Below the pieces are notes generated by a model. The model ran no database searches, was not told where the DNA came from, and saw nothing but the letters and a program-made list of their open reading frames with translations. From an uncultured Paracoccaceae bacterium (GTDB lineage Bacteria > Pseudomonadota > Alphaproteobacteria > Rhodobacterales > Rhodobacteraceae), in the NCBI GenBank assembly GCA_947503925.1, contig CANNFQ010000001.1, forward strand, positions 124,001 through 188,000: 64,000 nt of DNA, given 5' to 3'. Shown here one piece after another: positions 8,207-16,910 of this stretch; within the stretch, counting starts at the first letter, position 1, and the number at the start of each line of letters is the position of its first letter. The position numbers and the translations under genes were made by a program.

Positions 8207-9460
8207 ATGGGGTATTCCGGTTTTCGGGTGATCAAGGAGGGGCTTTTCGGCCAAAAGGGCTGGAAACCGGTATGGCGCGATCCTGATCCGAAGCCGGAAT
8301 ATGACGCGCTGATCATCGGTGGCGGCGGTCACGGGTTGGCCACGGCATATTATCTGGCCAAGGAACATGGGCTGACCAATATCGCCGTGCTTGAGAAGGG
8401 TTATATCGGCGGTGGCAATGTGGGCCGTAACACTACGATCGTCCGTGCAAATTACTTCCTGCCCGGCAATTCGGAGTTCTATTCCTATTCACTGAAGCTA
8501 TGGGAGGGGATGGAACAGGATCTGAATTACAACGTCATGCATTCGCAGCGTGGGCTGATCAACCTGTTTCATTCCGATGGGCAACGTGATGCCTTTGCCC
8601 GGCGTGGCAATGCGATGATCAATCAGGGTGACGATGCGGTGCTGTTGGACACGGCTGGTGTGCGAAAAATCCTGCCCTATCTGGATTTTGAAAACGGGCG
8701 CTTCCCGATTTATGGCGGACTGTATCATCCGCGCGGCGGGACGGCCCGCCATGATGCGGTTGCCTGGGGCTATGCCCGTGGTGCGGACCGCCGTGGCGTT
8801 GACATCATCCAGAATTGCGAAGTGACCGGCATTGATGTCGAAGGTGGTGTTGTCACAGGCGTGCAGACGACGCGCGGGGCGATCAGGGCCGGCAAGGTTG
8901 GAATTGTGGTGGCTGGACGGTCAGGGCAGGTGGCTGCGATGGCCGGTATGCGCCTGCCGATTGAAAGTCATGTCTTGCAGGCATTTGTGACCGAGGGGCT
9001 GAAACCCTGCATCGACCATGTTGTCAGCTTTGGCATGGGCCATTTCTATATCAGCCAGTCCGACAAGGGCGGGCTGGTTTTTGGTGGTGATCTGGATTTT
9101 TATGCCTCTTACGCCGCCCGGGGAAACCTGCCGATGAAGGAGCATGTGATGGAGGCGGCGATGACCCTGATGCCGATGATCGGCAAGGCCCGCGTGCTGC
9201 GGTCATGGGGCGGCATCATGGATATGACGCCGGACGGGTCGCCGATTATCGACAAGACCCCGGTGGATGGTCTCTTTCTTGATTGCGGTTGGTGTTATGG
9301 GGGGTTCAAGGCGGTGCCCGGATCCGGTTTCAGCTTTGCCCATCTGATGGCGACAGGGCGGCATCATGAACCGGCTGCCGGTTTCCGGCTGGATCGGTTC
9401 CGCGATGGTGTCGGGCTGATGGATGAAGAGGGCACGGGCTCTCAGCATAACCTGCACTAG
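8207..9460 (+). CDS. soxB: Sarcosine oxidase subunit beta
   Basis: The protein has 417 residues, with AGAGGATCGC before the ATG. It is the FAD- and covalent-FMN-bearing subunit of heterotetrameric sarcosine oxidase, which converts sarcosine to glycine, forming H2O2 and methylenetetrahydrofolate. The dinucleotide fold ALIIGGGGHGLATAYYLA starts near residue 34. YHPRGGTARHDAVAWG includes His174, which corresponds to the His that carries FMN in known SoxB. The C-terminus reads LFLDCGWCYGGFKAVPGSG. It is first in the soxBDAG operon. Confidence 0.96.
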   Translation: MGYSGFRVIKEGLFGQKGWKPVWRDPDPKPEYDALIIGGGGHGLATAYYLAKEHGLTNIAVLEKGYIGGGNVGRNTTIVRANYFLPGNSEFYSYSLKLWEGMEQDLNYNVMHSQRGLINLFHSDGQRDAFARRGNAMINQGDDAVLLDTAGVRKILPYLDFENGRFPIYGGLYHPRGGTARHDAVAWGYARGADRRGVDIIQNCEVTGIDVEGGVVTGVQTTRGAIRAGKVGIVVAGRSGQVAAMAGMRLPIESHVLQAFVTEGLKPCIDHVVSFGMGHFYISQSDKGGLVFGGDLDFYASYAARGNLPMKEHVMEAAMTLMPMIGKARVLRSWGGIMDMTPDGSPIIDKTPVDGLFLDCGWCYGGFKAVPGSGFSFAHLMATGRHHEPAAGFRLDRFRDGVGLMDEEGTGSQHNLH

Positions 9461-9513
9461 GTGCAGAGAATGTATTTTGAGTATATTTGGCAAAATGATG
9501 ATGAGGTTTGGAC

Positions 9514-9777
9514 GTGAGGATCACCTGTCCACATTGCGGTGAGCGCGACCGGCGCGAGTTTTACTATCAGGGCGACGCTGTGGCGCTGGCCCGTCCCGCA
9601 CCGGATGCCGGTGCGCAGGCCTGGGATGATTATTTGCACAACCGCGACAACCCCGCCGGTGATACGCAGGACTTGTGGTTTCATGAGGCCGGTTGCGGCG
9701 CGTGGATTGTGGTCACCCGCAATACGGTGACCCATGCTGTTGCCGACACGAAACTGGCTGCGATGGTGAAACGATGA
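9514..9777 (+). CDS. soxD: Sarcosine oxidase subunit delta
   Basis: This is an 87-residue subunit starting with GTG at 9514, where GAGG lies 7 bases upstream; a TTG at 9508 is too close to the site. It carries the zinc ligands of the family: Cys5 and Cys8 in CPHCGERDRREF, His57 and Cys61 in WFHEAGCGAW. SoxD is a small structural subunit bound to SoxA. Its TGA overlaps the ATG of soxA (ATGA). Confidence 0.95.
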   Translation: MRITCPHCGERDRREFYYQGDAVALARPAPDAGAQAWDDYLHNRDNPAGDTQDLWFHEAGCGAWIVVTRNTVTHAVADTKLAAMVKR

Positions 9778-12680
9778 GGCTGCAAGCGCCGGAAAATACC
9801 GTCGGTTTCACGTTTGACGGGCAGCGCTATCGCGGGGTTCCGGGGGAGCCTGTTGCCGCTGCATTGCTTGCCGCCGGGGTCCGGTTGGTGGCTCGTTCAT
9901 TCAAGTATCACCGCCCGCGCGGGATTATGTCTGCCGGCTCGGAAGAACAGAACGCCCTGGTCACTGTCGGGCGCGGCGCGCAGGCAGAGCCGAATGTGCG
10001 GGCAACGATGCTGGAGGTGGCTGAGGGGCTGGAAGTGTTCAGCCAGAACGCCTGGCCCAGCCTGAAACATGATGTGATGGCCGTGAACGACCTGGCCTCC
10101 CCGTTTCTGGGGGCGGGTTTTTATTACAAGACCTTCATGTGGCCCAAACCGTTTTGGGAAAAACTGTATGAGCCGGTGATCCGCCGGGCTGCCGGGCTGG
10201 GTGGTTTGAGCGGTCAGCCCAACAAGGACCGCTATGAAAAGGCTTTTGCCTTTTGTGATCTGCTGATCATCGGCGCTGGTCCTGCAGGGTTGATGGCCGC
10301 ACTGACCGCGGGTCGTGCCGGGGCGGATGTGATCCTCGCCGATGAGGACACCGCCATGGGTGGGCGGCTCCTGCGTGAGGTGGAGGATATTGATGGCCAG
10401 CCGGGGGCGGATTGGGCGGCCGATGCGGTAGCTGAACTGGCAGGGATGCAGAATGTTCGCCTGATGACCCGCACCACTGTGACAGGTGCCTATGATCAGG
10501 GCACCTTTGGTGCGCTGGAACGGGTTGCGGGGCCGCGCCAAGCGCGCAAGCCGTTGGAATGTTTCTGGCGCATTGTGGCCAAACACGCGATCCTGTGTGC
10601 CGGTGCTTTGGAACGCCCCATCGCCTTTCCCAATAATGACCGGCCGGGCATCATGATGGCCGCGGCCGTGCGGGCCTATGTCAATCGTTGGGGCGTTGCC
10701 CCGGGCAAGACCGTGACAGTTTTTGGCAATCACGATGATGCCCACCGCACCGCCCATGACCTGGTTGCTGCCGGCGTCAAGGTCGCTGCCCTGATCGACA
10801 GTCGGGATGATGTCGAGATCAAGGCTGATTTTCCCGTCTATACCGGCGCACAGGTGATTGGCACCAAGGGACGGCATGCGCTTGAGAGCATCGCGATTTC
10901 GCATGGTGGCGAGACCCGCGAGATCCGTACCGATTGTCTGGCGATGTCAGGCGGTTGGAATCCCAGTGTGCATCTGACCTGTCATATGAATAGGCGTCCG
11001 ACTTGGCGGGAAGAGATTGCCAGTTTCGTGCCGACCCCTGAGGCCGTGCCCGGCCTGATGCCCGCAGGTGCCTGCAACGGGGCGTTCAGCACCGCGGCTT
11101 GTCTGCAGGAAGGTGCCGCTGTTGCAGCTGATCTTGCAAGGGACCTTGGGTTGAAACCCAAGGTGACGGTGCCTGTTGCCGATGATGGCGCCTATCGGAT
11201 TACGCCGCTATGGGCGGTGCCGGGCAAGGGCCGTAAATGGGTTGATTTCCAGAACGATGTGCATGTAAAGGATATCAAACTGGCCGCGCAGGAAAACTTC
11301 TGCTCGGTCGAGCATATGAAGCGATATACCACACAAGGCATGGCCCCGGATCAGGGCAAATCATCCAATGTTTTGGCGCTGGCGGTGCTGGCCGATGCCA
11401 CCGGCAGGGGCATCTCGGAAACCGGTACGACCACGTTTCGCCCCCCCTTTGTGCCGGTTTCGATCGCATCCATGGGGGCGGGCAGCCAGGGCAAAGGTTT
11501 TGCACCGGAACGTTTGACCACATCGCATAACGCCAGTGTCGCGCGCGGTGCTCCGATGATCGAGGCGGGGCTTTGGTATCGGCCCAGTTACTTTCCCCGG
11601 CAGGGCGAAACCCATTGGCGCCAATCCTGTGACCGCGAGGTCGGCCATGTGCGCAATGCTGTGGGGGTCTGTGATGTCTCGACCCTTGGCAAGATCGACA
11701 TTCAGGGGCCGGACGCAGCGGGACTGCTCGATTTTGTCTATACCAACATGTTTTCGACGTTGAAGGTGGGCCGCGCACGCTATGGCCTGATGCTGCGCGA
11801 AGACGGGCATGTCATGGATGACGGGACCGCCGCCCGGTTTGGTGAGCAGCATTTTGTGATGACGACAACGACGGCCGCCGCCGGACAAGTCATGCGCCAT
11901 CTGGAGTTTGTCTTGCAGGTGTTGCGCCCTGATCTGGATGCCCGGATCATGTCGGTCACCGAACAATGGGCACAGTTTGCCCTGGCCGGGCCGTACAGTC
12001 GGACCCTGCTCAACACAGTTCTGGATGATCCGATTGGCGGGTCTGACTGGCCGTCTATGGCTTGTGGTGATGTTCAGGTTGCTGGTGTGACGGGGCGGCT
12101 GTTCCGCATTTCCTTCTCGGGCGAGCATGCGTATGAATTGGCGGTGCCTGCTCGCTATGGCGACAGCCTGTTCCGTTTGCTTGTGGCGCAGGCTGAAAGC
12201 CTTGGTGGCGGGGCTTACGGGATGGAGGCGCTAAATGTGCTGCGCATCGAAAAGGGGTTCATTACCCATGCCGAAATTCATGGGCGGACCACGGCATATG
12301 ACATTGGTATGGAGCGGATGATCAGCCGTAAGAAAGATTGTATCGGGCAAAGTGCCGCCACCCGGCCCGGTCTGGTCGATCAGGATCGCGACCAGTTGGT
12401 CGGGCTGAAGGCGGTGGGTGCTGTCAAACAACTGACTGCTGGCGCATTTTTGTTTGAACAGGCCGCAGCCCCGGTACGGGTCAATGCCCAAGGCTACACA
12501 ACATCAGTTGCCTATTCACCGACATTGGATGCCGGGCTGGCGCTTGGTTTTCTCAAGCGTGGCCGTGCCCGCCATGGGGAGGTGATCCGCATGGTGGATC
12601 ACCTGCGTGAGATCGAGGCGATGGTTGAGGTGTGTGATCCGGTTTTCTTTGACCCGGATGGAGGGCGCGCGCGTGGTTAA
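9774..12680 (+). CDS. soxA: Sarcosine oxidase subunit alpha
   Basis: The protein has 968 residues from the ATG at 9774, which overlaps the soxD stop by four bases. The N-terminus (FDGQRYRGVPGEPVAAALLA, then FKYHRPRG) is the 2Fe-2S-ferredoxin-like fold that lacks its cluster in SoxA. An NAD-binding Rossmann region follows (LLIIGAGPAGLMAALTAGRA near residue 165). The C-terminal half is a GcvT-like aminomethyltransferase domain (VGVCDVSTLGKIDIQGPDA, GGGAYGMEALNVLRIEKGF) that passes the one-carbon unit to tetrahydrofolate. Confidence 0.96.
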   Translation: MRLQAPENTVGFTFDGQRYRGVPGEPVAAALLAAGVRLVARSFKYHRPRGIMSAGSEEQNALVTVGRGAQAEPNVRATMLEVAEGLEVFSQNAWPSLKHDVMAVNDLASPFLGAGFYYKTFMWPKPFWEKLYEPVIRRAAGLGGLSGQPNKDRYEKAFAFCDLLIIGAGPAGLMAALTAGRAGADVILADEDTAMGGRLLREVEDIDGQPGADWAADAVAELAGMQNVRLMTRTTVTGAYDQGTFGALERVAGPRQARKPLECFWRIVAKHAILCAGALERPIAFPNNDRPGIMMAAAVRAYVNRWGVAPGKTVTVFGNHDDAHRTAHDLVAAGVKVAALIDSRDDVEIKADFPVYTGAQVIGTKGRHALESIAISHGGETREIRTDCLAMSGGWNPSVHLTCHMNRRPTWREEIASFVPTPEAVPGLMPAGACNGAFSTAACLQEGAAVAADLARDLGLKPKVTVPVADDGAYRITPLWAVPGKGRKWVDFQNDVHVKDIKLAAQENFCSVEHMKRYTTQGMAPDQGKSSNVLALAVLADATGRGISETGTTTFRPPFVPVSIASMGAGSQGKGFAPERLTTSHNASVARGAPMIEAGLWYRPSYFPRQGETHWRQSCDREVGHVRNAVGVCDVSTLGKIDIQGPDAAGLLDFVYTNMFSTLKVGRARYGLMLREDGHVMDDGTAARFGEQHFVMTTTTAAAGQVMRHLEFVLQVLRPDLDARIMSVTEQWAQFALAGPYSRTLLNTVLDDPIGGSDWPSMACGDVQVAGVTGRLFRISFSGEHAYELAVPARYGDSLFRLLVAQAESLGGGAYGMEALNVLRIEKGFITHAEIHGRTTAYDIGMERMISRKKDCIGQSAATRPGLVDQDRDQLVGLKAVGAVKQLTAGAFLFEQAAAPVRVNAQGYTTSVAYSPTLDAGLALGFLKRGRARHGEVIRMVDHLREIEAMVEVCDPVFFDPDGGRARG

Positions 12681-13206
12681 ACTACTATCCCGAACCCCTT
12701 GTGCTGATCTGTTGCCTCTGACGGTAGGGACGATCACGATGACAGAAGTCACGCTAGACCGGATTATGTCCGCGGCTCCGTTTGCCGGGCTGACAAAACC
12801 GGCGTCTGCCGCGCTGAAAGAACAGATCGGGCTTGGCCTGTCCGCCCCAGGGCGGGCGATCAGCAACCGGCGCGCCCGGGTGATTTGGGCAGGTCAGCGC
12901 ATGTGGTTGGTGGCCGCAGATGTGGCACTGGATGGGTTGGCTGCGGTGACGGATCAGTCAGATGCATGGGCTATTTTGCGGATTGAAGGTCCCGGAGTCG
13001 TGGATGTACTGGCACGGCTTGTGCCAATTGATCTGCGTGCCGATCATTTTAAGGGTGGGCATACCGCGCGCACGATGCTGGGCCATATGTCGGTTGGCAT
13101 CACACGGGTGGGTGCGCAAGCTTTTGAGGTCATGGCGATGCGGTCAATGGCGGCCACGCTTGTGCACGAACTGCAAAGCGCGGCTGAAAACGTGGCCGCG
13201 CGTTAG
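12673..13206 (+). CDS. soxG: Sarcosine oxidase subunit gamma
   Basis: The protein has 177 residues, read from the GTG at 12673 because GGAGGG lies 7 bases before it; it overlaps the end of soxA by 8 bases. An in-frame ATG at 12739 is a weaker alternative. The family pattern is visible: GRAISNRRARVIWAGQRMWL, a SDAWAILRIEGPGVVDVLAR stretch and a late LGHMSVGITRVG region, related to GcvT folds. SoxG completes the heterotetramer. The stop codon overlaps that of the convergent PAP2 gene by 4 bases. No purU, folD or glyA follows. Confidence 0.9.
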   Translation: MVKLLSRTPCADLLPLTVGTITMTEVTLDRIMSAAPFAGLTKPASAALKEQIGLGLSAPGRAISNRRARVIWAGQRMWLVAADVALDGLAAVTDQSDAWAILRIEGPGVVDVLARLVPIDLRADHFKGGHTARTMLGHMSVGITRVGAQAFEVMAMRSMAATLVHELQSAAENVAAR

Positions 13207-14165
13207 GCGGATTGTGCCACTGGATCATCATCCTTATGAAAGTAATTGCTGATCATATAAGCCGGGATCATGGCGGCGCACATGACAGCCACCCCGCCAA
13301 GTACGTCTGCAATATGATGGGCGCCATGCAGCAGGATGGCCGGGATCATGATGATATTGATGATCAGGAAGGGCCAGAACAGCACTGTTCGCCGCGCGAA
13401 CGCGACAACCAATGCGCACATGACCATGTGATAGGATGGGAATGCGACGGCGCCCAGCATCTTGTCGCGCGACACAAGCGGCAGGCCGTTCTGCGCATAA
13501 TCGAGTATCATCCGGCCATAGGTGCTGTGCGTGACCAAATCCGTTGCAGCCGCAGTTTGGCGTGCGATCGGGAAATAGGTGGATTGGCTGATATTTGGGA
13601 AAGACTGCCAGACGACGTAAACCAACATCAGGCCCAGCCCGTTTGTCAGGATCAATGCATCGACATCGCGGTCGCGTTTCAACCAGGCCAGAAGCCCGAC
13701 AAGGGCGATGATCTGATAAAGCGATGACAGATACACAATGCGCAGGAAGGTTCCCAGATAGGGAACACCGGCAACCCAATCGACCATGTCCGGCCAATGA
13801 AATCCGAACCACGCATCCATCGCCAGCAACGCATCCGTCAGGACAGGTTCAGGGCGCGGCATGCGCAGATGGAAAAGCACCCCCAAGAACATACCCAAGA
13901 GTGATCCAAGGGCGATGGTCGAGGCCGCTTTGCCCAACCAAGCCACGTTTTTATAGGTGTATCGGTAATAGGCACCCATCAGCGCCAGCCCGAACCCTCC
14001 AATGGCAGGGATAAGGAAACTGCCCCAATCGACCCGCTGCGGCTCTTGCAGGTCCACCCAAATATTCGCGGCCAGCACAAAAACGATCAACCCCATGAGC
14101 ACATATTCGGTGGGCTGAAAGAAAGCAGACTTTGATTTGGGATGGTCAAGCAATGCTGATGTCAT
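13203..14165 (-). CDS. PAP2-superfamily (Aur1/Ipt1-like) integral membrane protein
   Basis: The protein has 320 residues with about eight hydrophobic helices. Near the C-terminus it shows AFPSYHMVMCALVV and LHGAHHIADVLGGV, which correspond to phosphatase motifs 2 and 3 of the PAP2 superfamily (PSxH, then HxxxD). The arrangement resembles inositolphosphotransferase-like and lipid-phosphate phosphatases of the inner membrane that act on a phospholipid or polyprenyl phosphate head group. The substrate cannot be read. It ends tail-to-tail with soxG and starts 87 bases after the PuuB-like gene on the same strand. Confidence 0.8.
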   Translation of the reverse strand: MTSALLDHPKSKSAFFQPTEYVLMGLIVFVLAANIWVDLQEPQRVDWGSFLIPAIGGFGLALMGAYYRYTYKNVAWLGKAASTIALGSLLGMFLGVLFHLRMPRPEPVLTDALLAMDAWFGFHWPDMVDWVAGVPYLGTFLRIVYLSSLYQIIALVGLLAWLKRDRDVDALILTNGLGLMLVYVVWQSFPNISQSTYFPIARQTAAATDLVTHSTYGRMILDYAQNGLPLVSRDKMLGAVAFPSYHMVMCALVVAFARRTVLFWPFLIINIIMIPAILLHGAHHIADVLGGVAVMCAAMIPAYMISNYFHKDDDPVAQSA

Positions 14166-14252
14166 ACAACGCGCCCCGGCAAAATACGAATTAATCTGCG
14201 AAATATTGGGCTATTGTGTCCAGAGTGGGGCGGGTTCGGGCCTATTCGTGGG

Positions 14253-15557
14253 TCAAATCCCCAGCTTGTCGCGCAAGCTGTACCAGGTCATCGCCAGGGT
14301 CAGCAGTGGCGCCCGAAACGCAGCACCACCCGGGAAACTGGGCACGTTGAGCGCGGCCATCACATCAAAGCGGTCCGCCTGTCCGGCGGTTGCCTCTGCC
14401 ATAACCTTGCCCGCCAATCCCGAAAGGGCGACCCCGTGCCCGGAAAACCCGCCGGCTGATACCACATTGGGGGCGATGCGTTGGATGGCGGGCAATCGGG
14501 GTATGGTGATCCCCAATGAGCCGCCCCAGACATAGTCCAGCTTCACCCCTTGTAATTGCGGGAACAGCTTCGTCATCCGGACGACAAGTGCCGTGCTGAT
14601 ATCTGCCGGAAACCCGATGGAGTAGCTTTCGCGCCCGCCAAACAGGAACCGTTTATCTTCGGACATCCGGTAATAATTTACCACAAACTTGCTGTCCGCC
14701 ACTGCGATGTCGCGGGCCAGCACGGTCGCTGCCCGATCCCCCAAGGGTTCGGTCGCGCAGATAAAACTGTTTATCGGCATCACCTTGGCGGCAGTTTTTC
14801 GTTCGATATTGGGGAGATACCCGTTTCCCGCAATGATCACATGCCGGGCCTTGACCCGCCCATTGTCAGTGCGCAGCTCTGCCGGGTCGCCATGGATGAT
14901 CTGCTGCACCTCCGACCGATCAAAGATGCGCGCGCCAGCCTCTGCCGCCGCCCTCGCCAATGCAAAAACGTAGCGCAGGGGGTGTATATGCCCCGCCCCC
15001 ATATCCAGAACGCCGCCGCGATAAAGCGGCGATTTCACCAGATCGGCCATTTCGTCGCGATCCAAAACCGTGATCTGATCATAGTCGTGGTGCCGGTTCA
15101 GATGGGCGGCTTCATCTGCGTAAGCCTTTGCCTCACTTGGTCGATAGGCGCCGTGGGCGACGCCGGGCATGTATCGTGCATCAGGGGCAAAGCTGGCGCA
15201 GTTCTGTCTGACGTCGGCCTTGGCTTCCTCGGCCAGATCCCACAAAAGCCGGGCGTTGCCCACGCCACAGCGTTTTTCCAAGGCCAGTTGGTCCATGTTG
15301 TAGCCACTGCCGACCTGCCCACCATTGCGGCCTGATGCGCCAAAGCCAACGCGATGGGCATCCAGAACGACCACATCAAGCCCCTTGCGCGCGAGGTGCA
15401 GCGCCGCCGAAAGGCCGGTAAACCCCGCACCGATGATGCAGACATCCGCCTGTGTCTGACCGTAAAGGGCAGGCCGTTCGGCCGGGATATCGGTGCTGGC
15501 CACATACCAGCTTTTGGCGAGCTTGCCGGGCCGGTCGTTGCGATAAAGCGGGTTCAT
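14253..15557 (-). CDS. FAD-dependent oxidoreductase, gamma-glutamylputrescine oxidase (PuuB/OrdL) type
   Basis: The protein has 434 residues from the ATG at 15557; a TTG four codons earlier is possible. It carries the FAD fold CIIGAGFTGLSAALHLARKG near residue 43 and the GASGRNGGQVGSGYN motif typical of PuuB/OrdL flavoenzymes. The C-terminus has GGFSGHGVALSGLAGKV. PuuB oxidises gamma-glutamylputrescine to the aldehyde. A PuuA-like synthetase and an ABC importer lie 1.3-6 kb away on the same strand, which supports a role in polyamine catabolism. A D-amino-acid or glycine-type oxidase remains possible. Confidence 0.85.
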   Translation of the reverse strand: MNPLYRNDRPGKLAKSWYVASTDIPAERPALYGQTQADVCIIGAGFTGLSAALHLARKGLDVVVLDAHRVGFGASGRNGGQVGSGYNMDQLALEKRCGVGNARLLWDLAEEAKADVRQNCASFAPDARYMPGVAHGAYRPSEAKAYADEAAHLNRHHDYDQITVLDRDEMADLVKSPLYRGGVLDMGAGHIHPLRYVFALARAAAEAGARIFDRSEVQQIIHGDPAELRTDNGRVKARHVIIAGNGYLPNIERKTAAKVMPINSFICATEPLGDRAATVLARDIAVADSKFVVNYYRMSEDKRFLFGGRESYSIGFPADISTALVVRMTKLFPQLQGVKLDYVWGGSLGITIPRLPAIQRIAPNVVSAGGFSGHGVALSGLAGKVMAEATAGQADRFDVMAALNVPSFPGGAAFRAPLLTLAMTWYSLRDKLGI

Positions 15558-15612
15558 CTGCGGGTCCAAAACAAATAGCGTTGGAAGGCATTATCAGAAA
15601 GGCAGAGCGCAA

Positions 15613-16047
15613 ATGACAGCCCCAAATGAGATTAGCAACCCCGTGCAGGCCGCCTGCCATTGCAGGACCGTCCAATTTGAGGTCACGCTGAAAGGTGGGC
15701 TGGACAGTGCCCGCCGTTGCAGTTGCAGCTATTGCGGGATGCGCGGGGCGATTGCCGTTTCGGCCAATCTGGACGGCATCCGGTTTCTGGCGGGGCAGGA
15801 GGCGCTGACGCTGTATCAGTTCAACACGAAAACGGCGAAACACTATTTTTGCAGCAAATGCGGCATCTACACGCATCATCAAAGGCGATCCAACCCCAAT
15901 GAATTTGGGGTCAATGTGGCCTGTCTGGATGGGGTTAGCCCGTTCGATTTTGCCGAGGTGCTGGTGCATAATGGTGTAGTGCACCCCAGCGATGACCCGG
16001 CAGCGCCGGAATTTGCCGGTGTATTACGGTTTTCGCCGCAGGTATGA
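15613..16047 (+). CDS. GFA-family zinc protein
   Basis: The protein has 144 residues. It shows the conserved cysteine pattern of glutathione-dependent formaldehyde-activating-like (GFA/CENP-V) proteins: C15-H-C17, C36-S-C38-S-Y-C41 and C80-S-K-C83, which bind two zinc ions. Family members are often annotated as binding a glutathione adduct, but the true substrate is usually unknown. Sitting among polyamine and amine-oxidation genes, it might handle an aldehyde by-product; that is speculation. A palindromic repeat pair begins at its stop codon. Confidence 0.88.
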   Translation: MTAPNEISNPVQAACHCRTVQFEVTLKGGLDSARRCSCSYCGMRGAIAVSANLDGIRFLAGQEALTLYQFNTKTAKHYFCSKCGIYTHHQRRSNPNEFGVNVACLDGVSPFDFAEVLVHNGVVHPSDDPAAPEFAGVLRFSPQV

Positions 16048-16118
16048 CCCCGTCCCGGACTTGATCCGGGACCTCCACCTGAACCGGCTACGAGGTCCCG
16101 GATCAAGTCCGGGACGGG
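16048..16118. repeat. Paired palindromic element (REP-like), copy 1
   Basis: Two 27-base units in inverted orientation (16048-16075 and 16092-16118) flank a 16-base spacer. Each unit holds the hairpin TCCCGGA-CTTGA-TCCGGGA between CCCG and CCTC. The pair fills the gap between two convergent genes, where it could act as a bidirectional terminator or mRNA stabiliser. A second pair is at 19193-19260. Confidence 0.9.
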
Positions 16119-16130
16119 TGATTTTGTGGG

Positions 16131-16910
16131 TTATGGCGTGAATTGCAGGTGAATATGGTCATCATGGCGGGCGGCTTTGCAGCCCTGAAACCCTATTGTG
16201 GGGCCCGACGCATTCAGCCGCAGCGCCAGATGCGGCTCTACAAATATACGGTAATCGGTGCCGGCGGGATGATTGGCCAGCCAGCGCAAGGCCTCTCCAC
16301 TGCGATTCTGATCCAGTGACCAGTCGCGCAAATAGGGTTGCAACCATTCAAGGTCCCAACGCAGGCTCAACCCCGTCTCATTCCCGCAAGGGAGCGGCGC
16401 GCCGGGTTGCGGTTCTTCAAAACCCCAATAGCCAATCACGGATCGGGCGCGGCCCAGTTGATACTCGCCCGCCTCGTCCGTGTAAAACAGAGCGAAATCC
16501 AGCTTCTGCCCGTCATCATGCGACAGGTGCGGCAAGAGCGGAAACCCATCAAGAAACGGAAATCCGGCATCCAGTGCCCTTGTGCGGGTGCCGGGATAGG
16601 TGTCATGCATATGTGACGCCAATGCATCGGCATGATCTTTCATTTCGGGCACGACATATTGCCGGTTCATCAGGCAGAATAACGGGTTGAGAACAGCGAC
16701 CTGCGACGGACCGGCATCAACGCATGGCAGGGCCACCCGGCCCATCATGGGCGCGGTGTAATGCGCCGCCACCGTCAGGGTCAGGTAAAACGCGGCAAAC
16801 ATTACCCAGAAACGCCCGACAAAACGGGTGAGCAAGGCAAGCAGCCATGCCAGCCCACCGATTTGTGTCAGCAGCGTCAGCAGAATGATGATGATGAGGT
16901 GCCAGATCAT
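16131..16910 (-). CDS. Membrane-anchored LAS-type metallopeptidase-like protein
   Basis: The protein has 259 residues from the ATG at 16910, whose ATGA overlap with the stop of the glutamine synthetase gene supports the start. Two hydrophobic helices occupy residues 1-50. The periplasmic part carries His131 and Asp138 in LSHDDGQKLDFAL (HxxxxxxD) and HDDHIHLQF at the end (HxH: His252, His254). This is the zinc-ligand pattern of LAS peptidases such as MepA and D-Ala-D-Ala carboxypeptidases. A role in cleaving peptidoglycan peptides follows if the motif is functional. Overall similarity to known LAS enzymes was not judged beyond these motifs. Confidence 0.6.
   Translation of the reverse strand: MIWHLIIIILLTLLTQIGGLAWLLALLTRFVGRFWVMFAAFYLTLTVAAHYTAPMMGRVALPCVDAGPSQVAVLNPLFCLMNRQYVVPEMKDHADALASHMHDTYPGTRTRALDAGFPFLDGFPLLPHLSHDDGQKLDFALFYTDEAGEYQLGRARSVIGYWGFEEPQPGAPLPCGNETGLSLRWDLEWLQPYLRDWSLDQNRSGEALRWLANHPAGTDYRIFVEPHLALRLNASGPTIGFQGCKAARHDDHIHLQFTP

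Noticed and set aside
9473..9506. AT-rich stretch before soxD containing TATTTTGAGTATATTTGGC
   Set aside because: It resembles a sequence I recall recurring between Rhodobacteraceae genes, but it is present only once here, so it cannot be supported as a repeat or a promoter from this window.
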